NCBI GenBank assembly: GCA_963678675.1
Contig: OY783195.1
Span: forward strand, 12,381,305 to 12,445,304
Source of the DNA: Xiphydria camelus
Taxonomy: Eukaryota; Arthropoda; Insecta; Hymenoptera; Xiphydriidae
Direction of reading: 5' to 3'
DNA length: 64,000 nucleotides
Every line of letters starts with the position of its first letter. Position 1 is the first letter of the stretch. Below the pieces are notes generated by a model. It worked only from the letters and a program-made list of their open reading frames with translations. It had not been told where the DNA came from and ran no database searches. This document shows, one piece after another, positions 24,621-34,199 of the stretch. Made by a program: the position numbers and the translations under genes.

Positions 24621-25040
24621 ATGAAATAAAAGTGATGTACATATACACTTCACGTTTGACAGATCGGTATATAAATTCGAACTTGGGATAGTATAATACG
24701 AAAGAGGAAATATATCGATAAAGAGAAAATAATAATAAAGTAGTTACTACATTACTGTAATCCAATTCCATTGTATCCCTTATTTTCTGCCACGACTTTG
24801 ATAGTTGATAGTGAATAAAAATCAAATTTATTAGCTGATCCATCCACTATCAACAATCAAAGTTGTGGGAGAAAAATAAGGGATACACAATGGAATTGGA
24901 TTACAATAATGGAGTAACTACTTTATTATTATTTTTTCTTTATTTATATATTTCCTCTTTCGTATTATACTATCACAAGTTCCAATTTATATACAGACCT
25001 GTCAAACGTGAAGTGTACATATACCTCACTTTTATTTCAT
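24621..25040. mobile_element. 420-bp palindromic MITE
   Basis: ATGAAATAAAAGTGATGTAC at the left and its complement at the right bracket arms with CAATTCCATTGTATCCCTTA. The centre lies near 24840. The 67-83 aa frames on each strand are arm translations. A diverged half copy is at 25670-25818. Confidence 0.7.
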
Positions 25041-27351
25041 CTCTTCTTCGCCTCTGGTATACCTAATCATTTACACCCCACAAAGCACGTTTTTGCAAGT
25101 AACTTTTTTGTAACATTCCTGCGATATTTTGCAATATTCGTGAATACTACCGTATGTTAGAAATATATATTTCTCGATAAATTCGCGAATGTTGCAAAAT
25201 ATCATAGAAACGTTTCGGAATCATTACATCGAAAGATCTCCTCGATAAGGTACAGCTCGATAAGATTGTACTTGTCAGGGCTGAATTATATGGGGTTTTT
25301 ATAATTATTTTAGGAAGTCTCAGAAGAATACAGGTGCAGCATAATATAGATCTGTGCTAGAAAAAATAAGGAATAACCTTCGACGAGCATTCGGGCTATG
25401 GCAATAGAGGTCAGAATCAGCAAGACCATGGCAGGGAGGATATTGAAGGATGGGCGCACGTCCATGCACTCGAGGCAGCAAATCTAACTCGCGGAATGAA
25501 CCAATGCAGCTAGTTCTTGGAAGAACAAGTGGACGATCCCTCGTTCGAAAGAAACCCCCTCGGGTTCGCACATGATTTGGAGTCCTTCTGGGTGGAATTG
25601 AATAGCAGCACGTTTATTTCTGTAACAGATTATAAATAACAAAATTATATCCAGCATTTCACTATTTAAAATATAGTACGAAGGAGGAAATATATCAATA
25701 GAGAAAAATTAATGTTAAAGTAATTACTTGATTATTGTGATCCAATTCATTTGCATCTGCTATTCTTCTGCCACGGCTTTGATGGAGAAGAAACATCAAA
25801 TTTATTTGTTAATCCATTGATTCACCCCATGCTCGCATGACGCTGGAAACAAAAAATATAATTACTACAAAGATATTTGTCCTTCCATCGAAAGTGAGGT
25901 TAAAGCTGTCAGATGGCAATTAAATTTATCTGGTGGCAATTCTTTTGAGATACTGCCGTTTCCTTTCCTGCTCTTGATGCACAGGCTCGATTCACTATCG
26001 CGATTAAACGAAAAAAATACAAACGATTATTATACTATACGGAGCGTCTGTCACATTCACCACTATTGAGATTCATTACTCCGATTACACTGAATTTTCA
26101 CTTTTTATTAACAAGCGCGTCCGAGGATCGAAATAAACGTGAGGGAAATCGTTACGCGAATGGAAATATTTTATTCACTTTGAAAACCATGACCAAACAT
26201 TCAAGGAATATATTCTCTCACACACTCTCACATACATTTGATGGCGTATGCGTGTGCCCGCATCTGTGTAGACATTTCCGATCATGGCCGACTATCGCCG
26301 AAGATAGGCGGAATTAGAGTGACATTTTGACATATATATATTGCCCGAGAAATCGGATTCCCGACTTTCAGGCGGCAGGGGCGTGGCTTAGCGTTGCTAA
26401 GGGCGAATCTCTGTTAATATTTAACTTATAACATTTATTCTGTTCTCTATCGATAGAGAATAGTCGATTTATATGGCGTAACTAAGCATAGTTTTGGTTA
26501 TAACCGTATATTTATTGAGAAAATTCGATGTAAAATTTGAGGGGTGAAGGGGGCAGACATTTTTCCTGTAAAGATACACGGGTGCTCGCTCGCTGCGACA
26601 GCGCTGTCGGCATCGTTCTGACGAACTACTTGATTGAACATGCCGCGAGGCACTACCGTGTCTCTTGACTAGGTAGTCCCGCGATACCGGTATGAAGAGG
26701 ACCGATTATACGCTCCGCGCTCTTTTTCGCATAACATCTCACAGACTCTAAAATGCACGCGGTAGTGATTCAGGCTGTGCCGAATTCGTATAGGCAAGTT
26801 TTGGCACACATTTCTCCAAAATTTATTTTTTATAAGGTATTAGCTATGCAATGAATATAAAACTAGATTGGGCGGTAGCGGGCGATAAACTATTTTTAAT
26901 GATTTCTACCAATGAGTTGTTTTAAAAAATGCTGTAAATCGCAGTTTTTAATCGTTTTGTTTAATGAGAAAAGGTCATTATTTTGAAATGTCAAAATATA
27001 TGCAAACATACTACTTACCTTCAGTAACACCTTCCATTGAGCCAAATTAATGTCACACACACGTCAAATACGCGCAGGATTGACAGCTACCTATCTTACC
27101 TTTTGATAAAGCATGTATTGAGGCTCCCTCTTTGAGAAATAAGCAAAAACTCCGTCATAGTTCGACATCAGTTTTTTTATTTTTGTCCAAATTTTTCCAG
27201 ATTTAGCCCACGCCATTTTGTTCTTTAAAAAATGCGGAAACGGATTCGTCATCAGAGACGTAAATAATAGCTGTCTGCAAAATTTTAAATGTAAAGAATG
27301 ACCCATTATATTTTTGTCCACATTTTTTCAGATCTAGCCCACTGTGCGACC
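25041..27351. other. No supported gene; one MITE fragment inside
   Basis: Short frames at 25320-25571, 26066-26317 and 27091-27321 have no recognisable motif or splice context. GC content rises slightly at 25380-25560 and 26560-26720. Apart from 25670-25818 no repeat ends are visible. Confidence 0.4.
25670..25818. repeat. Half copy of the 24621-25040 MITE
   Basis: The stretch runs from ATAGTACGAAGGAGGAAATA to ATTTATTTGTTAATCCATTG and matches the left arm of 24621-25040 with numerous substitutions. The opposite arm is missing. Confidence 0.5.
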
Positions 27352-28165
27352 GTCCAAACGGCGCCGTTTAAACGGTGCCGTTCCATTGGGTTGACTTTTC
27401 ACACACAGAGGGTTTTCAAATGGTGCCGTTTAAAGTAGTATGGTCACGAATCGATTTCCAAGATTAAAATATGAAATAATTTTGTATGCAAGTTAATACC
27501 AATAGAAACCTCCTAGTGCAATTTGTGGTAGATTGACCGTTTAGTATGTTTGATAAAAATTAATTACCGAGTAGGAAATAACCCAGAGTCTTATGGGCAA
27601 ATCACATTTTTCGGGGTTTGTATGTAAGATCCAAGATTAAAATATAAAAAAAATACCAAAAAACGGGGGAAAAAACAAAAATTTACAACTATTGATGAAA
27701 ATTATTGACCGTTTCATACTTTAGTTATAACTAATTTCTGCTTCTCGGTATGCGGAAATAGCGTGTCGAGTAGATGCGGCAACGTTGCGTCAGTATAGAG
27801 GGTTCAGGCTTGCATTTCAAATCTCGTTTACCCCACGATACACTCAAACGTTTGAGTGTATCGTGGTTTTCCCTACTGGGCCACGAGTCCATTGATAATA
27901 TGCGTTGCCACACATAAAAAGACGCTAGTCAAAGGAAACACATTATTTGAATAATAAGTGAAAAATAATCAAAATAATCGACTAATTCTTATGGTCATAA
28001 ATCTTATAATTCACAAAGAGAATTTTCAATTATAAATCATAGTTTTTTGATGACTTTTTTTACGGACACAACGATTACTTTGGAGAGTGACCATACTACT
28101 TTAAACGGTGCCGTTCTGACATTGGGTTGACTTCTCCCACGTAGACGGTTTTGCTAGTTTACAGT
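27352..28165. mobile_element. Inverted-end element, AAACGGTGCCGTTC word at both ends
   Basis: The left end contains TTTAAACGGTGCCGTTCC and CGTTTAAAGTAGTATGGTCA; the right end has the complement GTGACCATACTACTTTAAAC followed by GGTGCCGTTC and TTGGGTTGACTT. The interiors do not pair, so it is not a simple foldback. It may carry the termini of the PIF/Harbinger element just downstream, but I cannot show that. Confidence 0.45.
27833..27866. repeat. Perfect 34-bp palindrome
   Basis: CCACGATACACTCAAACG is followed at once by its reverse complement with no spacer, giving a 34-bp two-fold symmetric sequence. Its role is unknown. It could be the centre of a decayed foldback element. Confidence 0.7.
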
Positions 28166-28215
28166 GAGTTCGGAGTGAGTATGGATCGTGATCGTAAACG
28201 TATTCTAGCAATGTG

Positions 28216-28481
28216 ATGGTATTATATAGACGCATGAAAAGGAAAAAAAGAAACAGATATCAGTGGGTTCATCCTATAAATATGGGAAGAAAAAAGTTTG
28301 GAGCATTTTATACACTTTTTGGGCAGCTTAGAGAAGACGAAAACAAGTTTTTCAATTACTTCAGGAGGTCAATATCCAGTTTTGACGAACTACATGAACG
28401 ACTCAAAGAATCACTTAAGAGGAAAGACACTTTTATGCGAGAGTGTATACAACCTATCGAACAACTAGCTGTTACAATAAG
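28216..28481 (+). pseudogene. PIF/Harbinger transposase, first coding exon only
   Basis: The product starts MVLYRRMKRKKRNRYQWVHP and contains GAFYTLFGQLREDENKFFNY, SSFDELHERL and EQLAVTIR. This is the conserved N-terminal block of Harbinger (DDE_4) transposase-derived proteins, which precedes the catalytic domain. It ends at a canonical donor, AAG|GTAAGT, at 28481/28482, matching the position where such genes often splice. No downstream exon with the DDE residues follows, because the sequence soon reaches the tail of a minus-strand ORF at 28610. The open frame itself is intact. The surrounding deletion makes it a remnant. Confidence 0.75.
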
Positions 28482-28609
28482 GTAAGTAAAATAAGAACTT
28501 TTTTAATATTATCCATTATGCTTTATTATTTCACATCTTTATCATTTATATACCTGGAACATGGAGTCAAAAAAGTAATTTATTTTTTATTATTTGACAT
28601 AAACATATT

Positions 28610-29437
28610 TTAAAAAGAAAAATCAAATGTCTCTTGAGATTGAGTATCTTGAGATGAATGACTCTCCACAGAAAGTGGGGAAACATCTTCGGCAACGGAT
28701 TCGTAATATTGACGGACTGAATTTGAAGTTGAACGAACGAGTTGCACTGCTTCAAGTTGAGTGTTCGGCATAGAGTTCGGATAGGATCGACTTGTGTTCG
28801 GCATAGAGTTCGGATAGGATTGACTTAGGTTCGGATAGAAATGATGTGTTGGGATAGGAATGATCTATGTCCGGAAAGGAATGAGCCATGTTCGGATAGG
28901 AACGACCCATGTTCGGATAGAGATCTGTGTCGGATGACTTCTGTGTTGACTGTGGGGAATCATTTTCTTTCGGTGTTTTATAGATGATATTGTTTGCAAT
29001 ACTGTGGTTTGAAATTGTAATATATCCTCGTCGTTGAAAGATTGTAAGGAAGGAATGATGCCTTTAAAAAAGCACAGATGACGATCGGGTCTTTCTTTCA
29101 GAGCTTTGATCATTTCTAATTCAACATCGTTCATTTTGCGCTTTTTAGGTGCTAATTTCTTAGTAACATTGCTGTTTACTGCATTACCTGCAGGTATAGC
29201 AGTTTCCTGAAGATTTCCCGCTGTTTCTTCCTCTTCATCTGATTTATCTGACTGAGCAGTATTTGGTGGTAAACTATTTTCTGTTTCACGCTCAGTCAAT
29301 ACTTTATTTAGAAATTTTAACTGCTCATTATAAATGTACGTCTTTAGATTTGACGCTCCAGCCCCTGATCTTGAAGCGCTCTTTTGTTTTTTCATGGATT
29401 TTTGAAAAGCATCCCTGACGTTTAAGAAATGCTCCGT
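28610..29437 (-). pseudogene. MADF/BESS-type accessory protein of the Harbinger element, truncated
   Basis: Read downward from 29437, NVRDAFQKSMKKQKSASRSG is the second half of a MADF (Myb/SANT-like) DNA-binding domain. An acidic linker (SDKSDEEEETAG), a basic KKLAPKKRKMNDVE patch and a BESS-like segment (FFKGIIPSLQSFNDEDILQF) follow. PIF/Harbinger elements typically encode such a protein beside the transposase to help bind their ends. The N-terminus is lost at a junction with a mariner transposase at about 29437. An in-frame TAG at 28865-28867 interrupts a Tyr-Pro-Asn-rich repeat tail that otherwise continues to a stop at 28610. It faces the transposase exon at 28216-28481 convergently. Confidence 0.65.
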
Positions 29438-30299
29438 CCTGTTGGAACCAAGTTTCCTGAGTGTATCCTTCAAATTCTTGAAGAGCAGGAGTGAAAAAAG
29501 TTTGAATCATGTCGACATAATGCTGAGAATTCACCGTTACTGCGTGACCTTTGTGGTCTTCGAAAAAAAAACGGCCGTTTATTCCGGATGCCGACATTGC
29601 AGCCCAAACCGTGACCTTGGGGTTATGCAGAGGCCTTTGATGTTTCTATTTAGGGTTTTCCCACACCAGTAGCGACAATTTTGGTTATTGACATGGCCAT
29701 TAAGATGGAAATGAGCCTCGCCGGAGAATAAGATGTTGTCGACTGCTGGAAATAATTGGTTCAGCATTCCATTAGCGAATAAAAGTCTATCAGCGGAGTC
29801 CGTTGGCTTCAATTCTTGCACTAACTGTATTTTGTACGGGTACATGCGTAAATATTTGTTAAGGATGCGAAGCACCGACGATCTCTTCACATTTAAAGCA
29901 GCTGCGCGTTTTCGGGTCGATAAGTTAAACAACCCTGTTTGCACACGGACGCTCTCACTCTCAATGTTTTCATCAGATCCCACTGACGCGTTTATGTAAC
30001 GTTGAACCAGTTTCCTCAAACTTACGAACCCATTGTTTAATCAACTGAAGGCTTGTGCATTGTTGAACATCGTGCAAATTGAAATGTTTTCGAAATTTAC
30101 GGCGCGCAATAGTGGTGGAATCGTTGTTGCGATAATACTTGCGCACCCCAAACGCACGCTCCTCTCCCGTATAGTGCTGCATGGTGACTAAATTTCCCTG
30201 TGCTGAACTGTCGTTTAAGACCGACCCCACCTTTCTACCCCTCCTACAAAATGTTGTACTGCGCAATCAACTATTAACAACTCTTTAGACCACCCTGTA
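29438..30299 (-). pseudogene. Mariner-like (DUF4817-type) transposase remnant
   Basis: Likely start ATG at 30182: QHYTGEERAFGVRKYYRNND and IKQWVRKFEETGS form the helix-turn-helix part. After a frameshift near 30010 come RILNKYLRMYPYKIQLVQEL and LFSGEAHFHLNGHVNNQNCR; after another near 29590, NGRFFFEDHKGHAVTVN and TWFQQDGA. In active relatives the first catalytic Asp sits in an F-S-D-E-A-H-F block; here that residue is Gly, so the enzyme is dead. The TACAGGGTGGTCTAAAGAG terminal repeat ends at 30299 on this strand. Homology stops abruptly after QQDGA at about 29438, where the MADF-coding sequence begins, so the C-terminus with the last catalytic Asp is missing. Confidence 0.8.
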
Positions 30300-30369
30300 C
30301 TTATAACATCCACCGTATACACATACGTTTCAATAATTTGCACACATAGAATATGCAACCCATCCATTT

Positions 30370-30747
30370 GTATACAATCTGGGGTATAACTTACAAGCCA
30401 GCAACGCTGGTTGTATATCGTTTGGGGCATTCCGTTCGCTGCAGCTTCCTGTAATTTCATGATAATACCGATAGCTCGGATCAGAACCAAGTGGATCGAG
30501 TCAAGCGAAAGACATAAACTATTTCACTCCTGATCTAAAACTGAGCTGGCTTCAATATTCTTGTTCGTATTTTTTCTAAATAAATAGTCGCGGAAGTGTG
30601 TTTTTCGTTTGACTCGATCCACTTGGTTCTGATCCGAGCTATCGGTATTTATTGCCATGAAATTAATCCTAGCTGAAGCGAACGGGATGTTCCAACCGAT
30701 AATCAACCAGCGTCGTTGGCGTGTAAGTTATGCCTCGGATTATATAC
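30370..30747. mobile_element. 378-bp foldback MITE
   Basis: The arm GATAGCTCGGATCAGAACCA near 30470 is exactly complementary to TGGTTCTGATCCGAGCTATC near 30640, and pairing continues outward with mismatches to GTATACAATC / GATTATATAC. The inner block is far better conserved than the outer arms. Confidence 0.65.
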
Positions 30748-31895
30748 ATAGCATACTTATATATAGTATGTCAAGTGTTATCTGGGTCCTGACTCCAAGC
30801 ACATGTTTTTTCTTCTAAAAATCCCAGTTTCCTTTACTTATTTTTTTTCTGTAAATAATATTACACATTGCAGAACACATTGCATCATAAACCTGGTATT
30901 AATACAGTATTTTACATGCAAAATCTATAATATATTATTTTTTTAGTAAATATTCCTACACATTGGCCTCTCTCTCTTGTCTCAATTTTTACCATTATTT
31001 GTTGTCACACTAACTGTGAATAATGTCAAGATAACCATTTTCCTCCTGAGTAGTTTCATAGATCTACTTTCCGATTTAGATTAAACGTATACATAGATAG
31101 TTATGAACCGATTGATATCTAAATTGTACTGAGCTGTAAATGACGCGAAAGATTTATGATAAATTAATATACGTATACAGATCAGATGATTAATGAAATA
31201 CGAGCATCCGTAGCTAAACGTCACTGTGTGTTATCGGATTATGTTCACAAGATAATACCAATTCTTTTATGCCACTCTTTAATTGTCAGTAACTTTTTTC
31301 TAAACAAAGACCATCTAGTATCTTCATTGTTAGATTTCCCTTTCAAATATAGATCAATTCACCTTTTATCATTTGTCGTATATTCTTTCGATGATTATAT
31401 TATTTAAAGATTTGGAACTTGGTATTATTTACAAATTTTAGCTATACGTCGAAAATGTGTCATTCAGCCAGACGATGATAATTTAACTGGTCATTGATAA
31501 AGGATGATAGTGATAATCTATCAATAGATAAAATTAAAATACGCCAAAAGGAATCTACATGTACGACATAATATATCAAATAATCTGTTCCAGTTTATTA
31601 TTTCCGTATTTATTATTTTAATAAGCATTTGTCATACGTTAAGAATGTGGCAAGAGTCGCGACGTTGTTGGTGTTGATTTATTATTAGTTGTGTGTATTC
31701 GACTATATCATCCGCGAGTAGGGTAAGAGAGGAGGAGGAGTCTTTTGACGCCAGATGGCATAAGATGGAACAGATTAATGTACATATGTAACAATTTAAG
31801 AGAATTCATGTAAAAAATAAAAAGAGTGCAATCAGTTTGAGATCCAAAATATAAATCGCCTCCCAACAGCAAGAAACAGAACCCATTGGAAAGAT
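30748..31895. other. AT-rich stretch, no gene seen
   Basis: The only frame (31186-31407) lacks motifs and splice context. No inverted ends found. Confidence 0.45.
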
Positions 31896-32797
31896 CCTAT
31901 GTAGAACACTGACGTTAGAATAACGTCTCAGACGTCATTTTTTGGTCAGTATAAGGTTTCAGACGTCAGTTGTCGTAATATTAACGTCACAGGGGCGTCA
32001 TATTTACGACGTTCCTTGGAAGTCAAAATTCAACATCTTTTTGACGGAACTTTTCCGTAATTTTTTATGACGAACGAGATTTAGAAACATTTCGGTCTCC
32101 TGCATATATAGGGACTTGAACATTTATTTGTGAATAACTGGACAAAAATTGTAATTTGTTCAATTATTAAATCAATAAATTATTTCATTTCCAGAGTATG
32201 TTGAGCAAGTTATAAACTATACTGTTTATTAAAAAGCACAGATTATTAAAGTAAATGAAAGACAATCAATTAATGTAGGATGAATAAACATTCATATAAT
32301 TATTTATTTATTAATATCAATTTGCGTCTATGCAAGAATATTTATCAAAAGATACAATCATAAATTTAGAAAAATGTTGAGAAAAGAATAATACAATTAT
32401 AAAATCTTATTTATTCAAGCTTTCTTATTGACTGGAAAAGCAACATACATTTATTAATCAAACTTCATATGAACACCAATAGTAATAATATTGTTAATTG
32501 CAGGAGCGTGCAGCAGATGAGGACTCGAGGACACCGACCGATCAACGAAGTTAACCCCACACAATTACCTGCCTGATGTGTCTGTGTATCTGTTATAAAT
32601 CGTTGTAAATCTTCTCGACTGCAATATATATAAAAAAGTTATATGTATTAGTAGCCAATAGTACGTAAGTACCTTATTGTTCCTGTGTATGGTGCACCAT
32701 ATATGGCATAAATAATTTTATTTTTAAATAAATGTTTATTTTTTCATAAATATTTTTTAAATTATTTTTTTGATGAATAATAGGGGCAAAGCTGTCA

Positions 32798-33687
32798 TAT
32801 ACAGGGTGACATTTTGAAAACTTGCTACCCCAATATATCAGAAAGTTACAGAGATTTTCTAAAAACAAAAAATGCGATTTCGGCAGTGGAGAGGGGGAAC
32901 CAAAATGACATAATCGGAGACGCACCCCCTCCAACCCCCTTAGGGATAGACCCCCCAACTTTGTAATCTTAAATGGCAACCCCCCATGTGTGATACAACG
33001 TTGGAAAAAGCTCTTTAAAAATGCTTTACAACAACACCCATTTTTGGTACCTTTCGATGAGTAGTTTTCGCGCAAATCGAGAAAGAAACTGCTAGAAGTA
33101 AGTTTTGTCAATTTATTTATTAAAGGTCAATTACATTACAATACATTTTCGAAATGATTTTCATTGATTTTTCGAACTTTTTCAAATGTTCTTGAAATTT
33201 TTCGACATTCTTGCGTAATTCTCTATTTCAGTTGGTTAATGCTTGCTGGTGTAGTTTGAAAAACAATAGATTTCAGATGTCCCCATAAGAAGAAATCATA
33301 CGGACTAAGATCAGGTGATGGAAATCGTTTCGAAAATTTATTGTAACGTAATTGACCTTTAATAAATAAATTAACAAAACTTACTTCTAGCAGTTTCTTT
33401 CTCGATTTGCGCGAAAACTACTCATCGAAAGGTATCAAAATTTGGTGTTGTTGTAAAGCATTTTTAAAGAGCTTTCCAACGCTGTATCGCACATAGGGTG
33501 TTGCTATTTAAAATTACAAAGTTGGGGGGGGGGGGCTGCCCCTAAGGGGGTTGGAGGGGGTGCGTCTCCGATTATGTCATTTTGATTCCCCCTCTCCACT
33601 GCTGAAACCGTATTTTTTGTTTTTAGAGAATCTCTGTAACTTTCTGAGATATTGGGGTGGCAAGTTTTCAAAATGTCACCCTGTATA
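32798..33687. mobile_element. Inverted-repeat mariner-type derivative, TACAGGGTGAC ends
   Basis: Ends TATACAGGGTGACATTTTGA and its complement enclose arms with CGACTGTGCGTCTCCGATTATG-like blocks; the shared GGTGCGTCTCCGATTATGTC is an example. A transposase C-terminal fragment on the minus strand lies in the middle. This is the third level of nesting here. Confidence 0.7.
33139..33330 (-). pseudogene. Mariner-like transposase C-terminal fragment
   Basis: Minus-strand translation gives RFPSPDLSPYDFFLWGHLKS, the block around the last catalytic Asp of DUF4817-type mariner transposases, then a TAG in frame and RKISRTFEKVRKINENHFEN. It is too short to be functional and lies in the central part of the 32798-33687 element, which it presumably once served. 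Confidence 0.65.
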
Positions 33688-34199
33688 TATTTTTTTCATG
33701 GAATTTACCAAAATCATGCAGGAAGGGGTTAAGCAGCAAAAATGTGCGGACAGTAGTTGGAGGGGTGACCGCTCACGATGAAAAGATATACGTCAGACCT
33801 AACCTTTTAGAACCGTCATTTTTTATGTCATCACAACGTACGGTAGAACGTCATTATGACGTGATTTTTCTGACGTCGTGTGGATGTGCAATTAGACTGT
33901 CTTTGCGACGTTAAAATGGCGTCATATTTTTCGCCATCTGACGTCAGAACTGACCTTCAAAACCGTCATTTCGACGTTATAGTGCTAACTGGGATAGCAC
34001 CGCAGCAGTACAACAGAAGCATATAATAACAAGCATTAAAGGAACGAGGTATTTCATGTAATAACGTACGAAGGAGCATAAAGCAAGGTTACAACATAAC
34101 CTCAATCGAGAACACGAGATTACAACATAACCGCAATCAAGAACACGAGGTAAAGACGTGGGGCAATTTGTGAACAGCGAAAACCAGGTTAGTGTTCCC

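Larger units (their letters stand above)
32551..33732. mobile_element. TTAA-flanked insertion within the 31.9 kb transposon
   Basis: Copy 1 reads CAACGAAGTTAACCCC at the left boundary and GGGGTTAAGCAGC at the right. The sister copy near 61155-61170 reads, on the complement, CGAAGTTAAGCAGC, the uninterrupted site. The 1.18 kb insert therefore came with a TTAA duplication. Its own ends are short (CCCC/GGGG), and it contains the element at 32798-33687. Confidence 0.6.
31896..33993. mobile_element. CCCA..TAGC transposon, copy 1, with nested insertions
   Basis: Its outer ends (GACGTTAGAATAACGTCTCA at the left, CGACGTTATAGTGCTAACTGGG at the right) match copy 2 at 60679-61884 in inverted orientation. 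ACGTCA-type words recur at both ends. It holds no transposase of its own. A TTAA-flanked insertion (32551-33732) interrupts it, and copy 2 shows the empty site. Confidence 0.65.

Noticed and set aside
27091..27321. 76-aa minus-strand frame as an exon of a host gene
   Set aside because: No family recognised and no adjacent exon with matching phase was found.
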